Shown here: in pieces, positions 46,812-55,963 of the stretch
Layout of the letters: each line of letters begins with the position of its first letter
Numbering within the stretch: the stretch's first letter is position 1
Origin: Golubevia sp. BC0850
Lineage: Eukaryota; Basidiomycota; Exobasidiomycetes; Golubeviales; Golubeviaceae
Direction: 5' to 3'
NCBI GenBank assembly: GCA_012976225.1
Contig: JAAVVG010000027.1
Coordinates: forward strand, 240,329-304,328
DNA length: 64,000 nucleotides
Notes under the pieces: generated by a model
The model's database searches: none
What the model saw: the letters and a program-made list of their open reading frames with translations, nothing else
Told to the model about the DNA's origin: nothing
Position numbers and translations under genes: made by a program

Positions 46812-47833
46812 ATGTCTTTCCCTCAACCAGATCATTCATCTTCCTACGGAGGAGGTTCAAACCAATACAATTCTGGTTATCCAAACCCAGGTCAAGCTCC
46901 ACAATCAACCTACCCTGGAGGGCCTCCTCAGCAAGACTACAACCAGCAATCCTCCTATCCTGCACAAGGACAGCAATCATATGGTCAACAATCTTATGGT
47001 CAAGGACAACAATCACCATACCCACAACCAGGTCAAGGTGGTGCATACGGACAAGGTTCTCCAGCTCCTTATGGTCAAGCTCCTCCCCAGCAAGGAGGTG
47101 AGGGAAGCTCTTACTACGGTGGACAGCAGGGTCAGCAACAAAGTCAATATGGTCAACAAGATCAACGTCAAGATGGTCAGCAACAAGAGGTTCAATACGA
47201 TGAGAACGGAAACCCACTTCCACCTGGAGAACGTGGTGTTGGAACGATGGCTCTGGGAGGAGCTGCTGGTTTCATTGGAAATAAGATGACTGGAGGTCAT
47301 ATGGGTGGTTTCAGCAGTATTGCTGGTGGAGCTATGGCTGCTCAAGGGTGAGTTAGAAGGTCCTTTCAGATGAGGAGGACTAAGCCAAGAGATCAGGAAG
47401 GCGGGCCGACTTGAGAAAAGAAGACAAACGTCTCTTTCCTTCTTGAGAAGAGCGGAAGTGAGGGAATACTTCACATCTCCAGAAAGAGAGTTCAACGAAC
47501 TGTTGGAATCTCACGCTCTTCTTCGCCCCATCTCTACATCTCTACCTCCACCCCTCACCCTTCCAGTGCCAAGATGCTTTACGGGATGTTCGACAAGAAC
47601 AAGGATCACGGAAAGCCAAACAACCAAAGTCAGCAAGGATACGGTGGTGGATACAACCAAGGTGAGCGTTCGAACTTTTGTCCTCGTGAGGGCTCGCTGT
47701 TGAAACGTTGAATTGTCGAGACCAAGGTCTCTGATCTGACTCTTTCCTTTTCCTCCTTTCGATTTTCTCATCAATCACAGGCAATCAAGGGGGTTCTGGA
47801 GGAGGAGGTTTCTTCGGAAAGAGAGACATCTAG
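46812..47833 (+). CDS. Gly/Gln/Tyr-rich glycine-zipper protein
   Basis: Exons 46812-47347, 47567-47661 and 47781-47833 join in phase to about 227 residues. The first 140 residues are a low-complexity region of Gly, Gln, Tyr, Pro and Ser with repeats such as QSYGQQSYGQGQQ, similar in composition to prion-like or phase-separating domains. A conserved-looking block follows: DENGNPLPPGERGVGTMALGGAAGFIGNK, then GGFSSIAGGAMAAQG and AKMLYGMFDKNKDHGK. The Gly-x-x-x-Gly spacing resembles glycine-zipper membrane-inserting segments. The C-terminus is Gly-rich and ends GGGGFFGKRDI. Fungal proteins of this type are usually uncharacterised; stress-related roles are sometimes suggested, but nothing here shows function. 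A TATA-like element lies upstream. Confidence 0.8.
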
Positions 47834-48212
47834 GGACCTTCTTGAATTTCTCCTTCGTCACTCTTTTTTTTAACGACCCACGACTTTCACTGTAGATAAC
47901 CTCTTCCGAGTTGATTCCAGCCAATTCTCTCTGTACTACCTTGCAATTGCTTTTTGAACGATCTGACTCTGGTCACATTTCAAAGAGCGAGAGAGATGTG
48001 AGAGCTTCGTTCTTGAAGAACGTTCCTGCTTTGGCCTATCGACTGACGAGAAACTTCCGTCCGCTCCGCACTTGTCGATTTCCTTAGGATCACTGCGTTT
48101 CTCGTTATCCTTTGCTGTTCAGAAATCATCGAATCATCGCAGATTCTGTCCCACGCTTGTACTCTCTTTTGTCACCTGCAGGGGCATCAATTTGGTCGTC
48201 GTCTGTCCAAGA
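47834..48212. other. Intergenic; expected site of lost Trf4-like N-terminal exons
   Basis: Three-frame reading finds no G-S catalytic loop or N-terminal domain for the Trf4-like locus that follows. Immediately before the ATG at 48213 the open frame reads GINLVVVCPR, which aligns with the DxDLVV block of active enzymes with both Asp replaced. A CTGCAG at 48177-48182 could be a relict splice acceptor. Confidence 0.45.
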
Positions 48213-49158
48213 ATGGCAAACTCAAAATATGGTCCTATTCATTACCTCAAACATGTCAAAGCGCTTTTGGTGACGGCGAAACTTTGCTTCAACGTGGCAA
48301 TCGTCCCTAGAGAAGTTCCCTTCGCTGAGTTCGTCTGCCCTCTAGGAGGTTATGCCGTCAAAATCTTCATCAACAAGGCAGAAAAGATAGTATCAGCTGA
48401 ATGGCTAAACAAGTGGCTGCTGGCAGAACCCTCTCTTGGACCGATTTCGATGATAGTGAAGCAGATGCTGGATGCTGAAGGACTAAACGTCGTTTCTCTT
48501 GGTGGTACAAGTGGTGACAGTGTCATGCTGATGATCATCAGCCTTTATCAGGTAGGAAGAGTTTTAGTCTATGAAGATCTTGGTGGTCTATAACCAGAAT
48601 TACGCTCGCTCACTCTCATTCCCTCTTTCACTCCTTTCTCCAGGCTCGCCCCAACATCGGAAGAGCTGACGAGTCTTCTCCCAGAAATTCAGCCGAAGTT
48701 CTTGTGGGAGTCTGCGAGTACTTTGGGAGAGCTTTCGATAACAAAAATTCTGGAATCAGCGTTCTCGATGGAGGCACCTTCTTGAGAAAGTTTTATGGTG
48801 AAGGAGGCAGAAAATGTAGTAGTTTCTTCATCAGAGATCCAAAAGATCCTTGTGAGTAGTACGAGCCTGAAGTGTTACTTCTCTGAGCTTTTGTGAAGCT
48901 TTGCACAAGTCCTTACTGACAGTTTCTCTTCCTCTTCTCTGACTGTAGTCAACAACATCGCCGGACGTACCCACCAATTCGAAGAGATTCAGGAACTGTT
49001 CCTCAAGTCTTTCCGTGCACTTTCAGTTGAAGGCTCTGGGAACAATAAGGAAAATTCTTCGACCCGAAGAGCTGCAGCTGTTTCGAGAGGTTTGTTGGAA
49101 AGTGTCTTGGGCGGTTCGAAAGCAATCGAGCGTCTTGTAGAAAGGAGAGAAAGGGCAA
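48213..49158 (+). pseudogene. Trf4/Cid14-like nucleotidyltransferase remnant, catalytically dead
   Basis: Trf4-type enzymes add short oligo(A) tails for nuclear exosome decay. Exons 48213-48551, 48644-48851 and 48949-49158 are spliceable in phase and encode the rear of the catalytic domain and the PAP-associated domain: AEWLNKWLLAEPSLGPISMIVKQML, EVLVGVCEYFGRAF, GISVLDGGTFLRKFYGEGG, FFIRDPKDPFNNIAGRTHQFEEIQELFLKSF. The front is missing. Just upstream of the first ATG the DxD block reads GIN, and the third catalytic Asp (in the HIDISF-like strand) is Lys in GGYAVKIFI. The product could not polymerise. A 13-nt duplication just downstream changes frame before an RRM-coding region. It could be a non-enzymatic scaffold, but loss of the start favours a pseudogene. 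Confidence 0.6.
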
Positions 49159-49201
49159 GTAACTGTTCATCTCTTTTCTTTTCCCTTTTTAGGAGCTCGG
49201 T

Positions 49202-50156
49202 GTGTTCAAGTATATGGTTTCAGTATATGGTTTCAGAAGACTTATTCGCCTTCTCCTTTTCAACCCTCAGCTCCATCGACGCCATCAATCCGGAGCCAGT
49301 TCAGTTCAAGATCAACAACCTCCAAGTCTCAGCGAAGTCAGAAATTGCGAGACCTTAATCAAGAATCTTCCTATCAACATTACTGAATCAGACGTTACCG
49401 AAGCTCTCTCTTCCATTGGTTCCATCATCAAGGTCGAGATCGCTGTCGACAGATCCAGGGCCGAAGGTCCATACGCTGCTGTTCAATTCTCCTCTATTCG
49501 CACCTGAACTCACCGTCGAGATCGCTGGAGAATTCCTTTACATTGAACACCCTGCTTCCGGATCGGATTAAGGAGAGACTCCGAAACGGTTCAAGGGTCC
49601 AAAGGATTCTAAGGAGAGAAAGGTGGAATCTGTCGAAGACGACGCTCAAACGAATCAGTCGACGCAATCCAGGTCCACTAAATCCCACTCTAAAGTGGTC
49701 ATCAAGGAGCTTGCCGAAGTCACAACGAAAGAAGATATCAAGAGGACCTTCGCTTCTGCTGGAACTGTCACTCACGTCTTCTTCCCTAAGGAGTGGCTTG
49801 GCTTCGCTATAGTCACCTTCTCTTCACCTTCAGGAGGTCGAAAGGCGACCGAGCTGCTCGACCAGTCAAAACTTGGAGGAAGTAAGATTCGAGTCCTTCT
49901 CTACAACAAAGCAAAGAAATCCCAAACAAAAAAGCTCAATCCTCCTGCCATCCCATCTAGAGATCGTTCGACGAGTGGACCAACCGGATCAACTTCAAGA
50001 AGGCTGGCAGAAAGTAGAAAGAGAAGAAACTCCTCCACCTCTCCAGTTCAATCTACAGACAAACGTAGAAAGACCTTGAACTCTGAGGAGTCCGAAGGTC
50101 CAGCGGCGGACAAGAAGGGAAAGGCAAAGGCAACGCAAGTCAAGCTGGAGGCTTGA
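49202..50156 (+). pseudogene. Disrupted two-RRM RNA-binding region
   Basis: The first frame (to 49507) encodes an RRM start: ETLIKNLPINITESDVTEALSSIG and AEGPYAAVQF. The domain's continuation (LFAPELTVEIAGEFLYIEHP) lies in the +1 frame, followed by a TAA at about 49567-49569. The same frame then runs open to 50156 with a second RRM (KVVIKELAEVTTKEDIKRTFASAGTVTHVFFP, WLGFAIVTFSS) and a basic Ser-rich tail ending KATQVKLEA. So one frameshift and one stop break an otherwise clear two-RRM protein. Collapsing the 13-nt duplication at 49211-49236 puts the RRM frame in phase with the upstream Trf4-like exons (after the 49159-49192 intron), so both may come from one fused gene. A functional second-RRM protein starting inside is possible but has no good ATG. 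Confidence 0.55.
49211..49236 (+). repeat. Perfect 13-nt tandem duplication causing a frame change
   Basis: The unit TATATGGTTTCAG occurs at 49211-49223 and 49224-49236 without spacer. Thirteen is not a multiple of three, so the duplication shifts frame between the Trf4-like and RRM parts of the locus. Confidence 0.95.
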
Positions 50157-51075
50157 AGCAGATCATTGGGCGATGATTTGTAGGGAAAGAAGGTCAGAGA
50201 ACTAGTTCTAGCCGCTCGAGGCTTTCTTAATAGGGAGGATCTAGAAAGTGGAAATAGGCTTGCGAATGATCAAACGTGTACAGTACATCAAACGTGAACA
50301 TGTACTGTACAATACCCAAACCGACTCTTTTTATTATCAACTTCAATCCCGTCTCTTTTCCCACAAGGACATCTTTAACTGTACCCTAGTTTTGTCTCTA
50401 TCTCCACCTTGACCCACACACCCCTTGATCCATCCCCCTTTCTTCCGTCTTGACAACACACACGCAGCTCCACTCCTACTATACTTCGAGCTGCAACCGA
50501 AGGTAGAGAAGAACTGTACAGACTTCGAGTCTTCACTTTCCTCCAAATTTAGAGATTCTGGTTTCTACTTCGCAGAAACAATTATCGAGAAACTGATTCC
50601 TCTTGAATTCCTGAGCGCCTGCGCCATTCTCGCCAGAGGATCTTCTTTTCAGAACCTCAGCAAAAGTCCCAGATTTCACAAGCGCCAAAGTTAAGACAGA
50701 AGGGAGAGAAAAAAAAAAAGGATATTTTCACGTACATAAGTTCACGACGTTTTACAACATACAAAAGGTAAAGTGACCGGAGAAAAACAAGATAATGAAT
50801 GGTAAGAGGGATATGATATAACGTAGTTTTAGATATGGTGGTAGATGTGTTGGGAGCAGGACAAAAAGAAAAGAGGTCCAGGGAGTTGAAGCTGGCAGGA
50901 TTTGGGACATAAGCGAGAAGTGAAGCCTCGAGAGAAGAGGAATGAAGTTGAAGGGGAAGGGGAAGAGAGGAGAGGAACGGGAAAGTTACAGCAAGGCTGC
51001 AGGTGAAGGAGTGGCGTTGAAAGATTGAAGCAGAAGACGAGTAACGTTGATCGATGAAAGAAAGCAAGTTTCCCT
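50157..51075. other. Convergent 3' region with a 12-bp inverted repeat
   Basis: Between the RRM region (plus) and the DSN1 stop (minus). Short open frames on both strands (50425-50694 plus, 50657-51067 minus) have no recognisable features. A perfect inverted repeat lies at 50277-50311. An A/T-rich run is at 50710-50722. Confidence 0.5.
50277..50311. repeat. Perfect 12-bp inverted repeat, 11-nt loop
   Basis: Arms TGTACAGTACAT (50277-50288) and ATGTACTGTACA (50300-50311) flank an 11-nt loop. Each arm is itself nearly palindromic. A direct repeat TCAAACGTG overlaps (50270-50278 and 50288-50296). It lies about 120 bp past the stop of the RRM region, where it could form an RNA hairpin at a 3' end, but no function is shown. 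Confidence 0.9.
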
Positions 51076-54000
51076 CTAGCGCCTCCCCACACTCCTCCTA
51101 GAAGAAGATTGTCTACCCGAAGCAGCACCTCCACTCTGAGTATTATTCCCACCATCCAAACTATCATCTTCAAGATCTCTATTAATTTTCGGTCTCGGAG
51201 CTCTTGTGAAACCTTTCAAAAGATTCATATCAGACTCATCAGGATCCGTTTCCGTCATGATTGAATCTGGTTGATTTGAAGTAGATGGAGGTTGAATTGT
51301 TGAACTTGATGAAGAAACATTAGAATCAGATATGAGAGAAGGTTTCACCTGACCAATTTCGACCCCTTTCAACAGAGCATCTAATTCGGCTCTAGCTTGA
51401 GGATCTTTTGGATCTCTCTCTTCAGCCCCTGAGCCTGCTTCTAGGTCTCTACCTGGGTTGCTGTTGCTACTACTGCCCGAGGGATTGCTATTGGAAAGTC
51501 CAGAACTTGAAACTCCAGATTTAGATGCTAGAACTCGAGCACCTCTTGAAGAGACTGAAGAAAGATATCTTGAGGACAGATTTGAAAGTTGAGAGAAGGT
51601 ATGAGTTGAGGTGTGAAGAAGATCAACCTGAAAGAAATCAAAGGGAAAAGAATGAGAAAAAGTATGAATCAGTAATTTTGAGCTTCGAAAGTCATTCAAT
51701 CTAACTTCTCATTTTTCGAAAACTCACATCGAATTCAACTTCATTCCACCTCTCATCTCTTTCACTACCTTTCCGAGTTTCGATTTCTTTTCCTTCATCA
51801 TTTTTGTGAATGGTAGTTCTTCCTCTACTTTTCCTCTTCCCTTTCCTTTCCTTTTCCTTCTCCTCAATTTCTTTTTTCAAACTTTCAACTTCAACAAAGC
51901 CACCTCTTAAAGTACTCTGAGAATCTCTAAATCTAATTTTCATTTGATCATCAAAGTCTTCCCATTCCCAATCTTGATCCATTTCTTCTCTTTTAGTTAA
52001 AGCTTCCAAATCCAACTCCATTGGATTCCTATCAACTGCTTTTCCTTTCAATCTCCGCCTTCCAGCAATCTCCTCTTCATCTTCTTCTTCATCAACATGA
52101 ATTCTTTCCATTTCTTCTTGAGCTTTGAAATTCCATTCGATTTCTCCAGCTTCAATTTTCCCTTTCCTTTCTTCTAATTCTCGAGCTAGAGCTTCGATTT
52201 TCTCACATTCCTCGACTTCGAGTTGCCAATTGGAGAATTCGTCCGCCATTCGTTTCCCCAGAGATTCTAGTTCATCAGCAGCCTTTCGATTTCCCACGTT
52301 TCGGGGATTTGGAATTAGAGGATGAGTTGCTGGAGTTGACTGTCGGTGGGAGAGAGAAACGGAAATAGGTGTCAGTCAGTCGAATCGATTTCGAGAGTTA
52401 AGAATCGAATTGAGTGTCCGATTGTCTCTTGTCTCGTAATCTGCTTTGTTCCTCAAACAAGCAAGACGAAAATACTCACGTCATCTTTCTCCTTAAACCA
52501 ACCGATAGAAATCCTACCATCAGTTAAGTCCTTCATAGTTTCCTTCATAATCTCTTCCGCGACATCTCTATACCTGACTAAATTAGCTCTATCATTCTCA
52601 GTCCATCTAATTTCTTCCATTCCAACCAATTTCTTGAGTTCGCCATCTTCCTCCTCTTCCTCTCCTTTTTCATCCTTCCTCTTCTTCCCCTTTTCCTTTT
52701 CCTTTAGTTTATCTCTACTACCTTTCAAGGCACCAGGAGCAGCCACAGGATTAGCAACTCTAGGAGGAGTCAAAGCATTTTCCAAACCTCTAGATAAACT
52801 CCAAGTGGCTAAATACCTCATTCTTTGAACATCAGAAACGTTATCTGCTAAATGTCTATAAAGTTCGAAATCTGGAACATTAGAATGAGGATAAGCAATA
52901 GCTCCAGATCGAAGTTGTGAAGTTCTTCTAGCTTGTTTTAATACTGTAGAAGGTCTTCTGTTATTAATCTTAGCATCTTTGTTATCATTCGACATTCCAG
53001 ATCTATTCCCTCTCTTAGATCCAGAAGGTTTAGAAGGTAAACCTTTTCCCAAACCACTTTGAATCGAAGAACTAGTTTCAGGTTGAATGACAGCATTGTT
53101 CCTTGAAGTAGAAGGCCCACCGATCTTAATCGAACTTGAACTTGAAGGTACATCTCGATTCTTCAAAGTATTCAAAGTCGTAGGAGTATTTTGATGATAA
53201 CTTTCTTCTTCTTCAACTCTTTCATCTACTTTTCTTCTCATTTCTCGATTTCTCATTTGAACTGGTGTATCTCCACCATCTGGAATTCCATCAAAGGCTA
53301 TAGTGGAAGTTCTACCTGCTAGAACCCTTTTTTCTCCTCTCCCTCGAGTTGAAGCTTTGGGAGGAGGGGGAGATGAAAATTTGGGTTTTGAAGGCCCTTC
53401 AATTGTGTAAATGAAGGAAGTGGATTCATCTTCTGGAGAAGTGGGTTCTGGAATTGTTTAGAGAATGAGACAGGAGGAAAAGGTTGATGGGTTTAGTTGA
53501 ATGTTGAGGTCTCTTGGCTCAACATTCAAACGTTGAGGCCTCTTGGCTCAACATCGAAATACCAGATCCAGAAAATCGGAAAGATAGATCGAATAGTAGG
53601 TCAAAATGGTGTTATATCAATTGAGGGATTCTCCCGACCATCTCACTACCTCTCGACTCAAATTGAGAAATAAGGCCATAGAGAAGATTCCCTCTGGTTC
53701 CACACCCCACTCTCGAATTTGATTTCCTCTAAGGAAATTCTATCCAGTTCCGGATCCATTTGGGCAACTCTAAGCTGACATCAGTCTCTCCAGAACTCAA
53801 AGCTCATACAAGCGTGATCCTAATCGTGAGCTCTGTCAAATAGACGGTTTCACCCCCAGCCTTCTTTCGAATCAAAAATTTCTGATATCTCAATGCTAGT
53901 ATCGATATTGGAGAGCATCTGGTGGTAGAAGGGTGGTGGAACTACCCTACCAGCTTGATTTCTCCCACCTGCTTCCTCCTCTCGCCCTTTCATTCAACAA

Positions 54001-54696
54001 GAGACGCGTCTTTCTGATTTCAATGAGATGAGATCACACATTCCCACCTGTTAATAGCTTTGACAGGTTCAAAATGGCGAAGGAGGAGCGGGTTAGGGTC
54101 CCAGAAGACCTTTCTCTCTCAATCAGCTGCATCCACTTTGACCTGCCAGAAACTCATCTGGTGAAGGATAGTCTTCTCCGCTGATCTCTCAGTTAAGTTT
54201 CTTTGATGATCATTCGGCCAAACCATTTGCATCCTTCCTCCACAACATCCTCGCCCTTCCCAGTCTCCTACCTCCTCTATCTCCCCATCCCCATCCTCCC
54301 ATCCAAACGCGTTCTGAATCCTAAAAACTCACCTCTCATACTACCACTTTTCCCTCGTGTAGTCGTAGTATTTCCCCTGATACTAGATTTCCCATTCCCA
54401 GCATTACTTGAGCTCCCTATCCTCCGATTTCCACTAGCAGTCTTATTCTTTGAATCAGTTTGCAGCTCGAATCCAATCATTGAATCTTCTTCCTCTTCCT
54501 CTACTTGGACATCATCATCATCCTGATTTGCTAATAATACATCTAGATTATGTTCAGTTCCTCTTCTCTTGATGTTTCTTGTTGGACCATTTGAAATTCT
54601 AGGTTGAGTTTTTGGTTTGTTGGTGTTGGTGATGGTTGAAGAGGAAGAAGTTGGTTCAGATCCTCCTGTCGAAATTCGGGTCGATCGACGTGACAT
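51076..54696 (-). CDS. DSN1: Kinetochore MIND complex subunit Dsn1/Mis13
   Basis: Dsn1/Mis13 is a subunit of the Mis12/MIND complex linking the inner kinetochore to Ndc80 and Knl1. Minus-strand exons 54333-54696, 52480-53447, 51728-52339 and 51076-51627 join in phase to about 831 residues. Recognition rests on AYPHSNVPDFELYRHLADNVSDVQRMRYLATWSLSR, the following helix (ANLVRYRDVAEEIMKETMKDLTDGRISIGWF), and NPRNVGNRKAADELESLGKRMADEFSNWQ with a long coiled coil. The C-terminal exon has the usual LLHTSTHTFSQLS-type helix and a Ser-rich basic end. The N-terminal 120 residues start MSRRSTRIST and include an acidic patch; basic Ser residues here resemble Aurora B sites in other Dsn1 proteins. The first intron is 885 nt, the longest in the window; if that splice is wrong, exon 1 is a separate gene. 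Confidence 0.87.
53448..54332 (-). other. Very long first intron of DSN1 (885 nt)
   Basis: Donor GTGAGT (54332) and acceptor TTCCAG (53448-53450 end) give matching phase 1 ends. It contains two direct copies of a dyad-symmetric sequence (53501-53525 and 53531-53555). No recognisable gene was found inside on either strand. Confidence 0.55.
53501..53555. repeat. Two direct copies of a small hairpin-forming sequence
   Basis: Copy 1 (53501-53525) has arms ATGTTGAG and CTCAACAT around a 9-nt loop. Copy 2 (53531-53555) keeps GTTGAG and CTCAAC. The copies share GTTGAGG-CTCTTGGCTCAACAT apart from one C/T difference and are 30 nt apart, inside the DSN1 first intron. Confidence 0.85.
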
Positions 54697-55963
54697 CCAG
54701 TGAAAGGACAAGGAGAAGGGGAAAGTTAAAGAGGATGAGGAGGAGTGAGAATTAGAATGAGGTGGTGTTTGGCGATGAGAAGAGACAGCTGCAGCGCTGA
54801 AGACGCGTTCGGTTGGAGCACAACACTCCAAGGGCTCATTAAAACAATTGAAAGCTGAGTCAATTGGAATGGCTCAATTAAGTAAAGGTTGTGCATGTAG
54901 AGAGAGAAGAGAAAAGAAGAGCAAACGGAGCAGGAGGGAAGCTGAATCTCTCCCCCTCTCCTCTCCAATGCTCTTCTCTCATCTCTCGTTTTCATCCCTA
55001 AGCGGTCCTTTCCAAGCCTTTCTCAATCTCTTCCTAGATCTACATCCTGATAGATGATCATCTTTTACACTTTCAGACCAAATCAAGCAGAAGGCTGGTC
55101 TTCTGTAAAACAGAGCTTGCCATCTTATTTCTCCTCAAGTCATGCACTCTCTCCTCTCTTACCTCTTCTTTCCTCCTCATCCGAGAGGAGACAAGTTTCA
55201 AATCCGTTCAATCGGACCTCAAGATTTTCAATGGACGATGCCAGAAGTTGATCTGTGAAGCAGATGAGAATCTAAACCACGACGGATTGTGACCTGTGAG
55301 TCCTCTGTTCCTTCGCTTCGTTGGACTGATACTAGCTGGTGTTAGCCTGGTGGCTCTTCTCTTCACCATTATAGGGAGACTTGGGAGGAAAGACCAAAGA
55401 AGTCCCGTTCTTGAAACGAAAGGCAGAAGCGTCAGTCCGATCACGTGTGAGGAGGTGGGCGAAGGATTTGCGTTCCGTTCCGTTCCTTTCTCTTTCCTTC
55501 TTTCTACACGGGAAGATCTTAAGGATTGAATTCCATAGGGTGAGAAAGAGAATCCTCAAGAGCAGAAAGAAGGTGAGCTTGCTTGCGAGTGACGTGAATG
55601 ATGACTGCAAGCTCGTACCGCCGTCCAGCTCTCGCGTTGTAATTGTTATGCTTTTGACTCAATTTAGAAAGGGGTCCGAGTTGAGAGTTTCAATGTTAGA
55701 GAATGCTATTCATCTGACCTTTCCTCTCCTCTCTTCTCTCAAAACCATCGAAATTCTGGCGACGCTTTCCATCTTCTTCTCTCCTCTTCTTTTTTCCAGC
55801 TCTTCCACTGACTTTACTGCCAACCGCAGTCTCTCCTTCCTCTTCAAGATCCTTCAACTTTCCTTTACTTCAATTTATCACGTCAGCACTTTTCAAATCT
55901 CTTCCATTCAAACATCACTCGTCTCTCTTTCCCTTGCCCTCTCCCCCCTCTTTTCTCTCTTCC
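54697..55963. promoter_or_regulatory. Divergent intergenic region, 1.27 kb
   Basis: Largest intergenic gap, between the DSN1 start and the start of the giant membrane-protein gene. Pyrimidine-rich stretches (CTCTTTC type) dominate 55680-55960, as expected for a fungal promoter and leader. Open frames at 55381-56163 and 55208-55444 are low-complexity and show no family signal. GTTCCGTTCCGTTCC at 55472-55486 is a short triple repeat of a pentamer. Confidence 0.45.
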
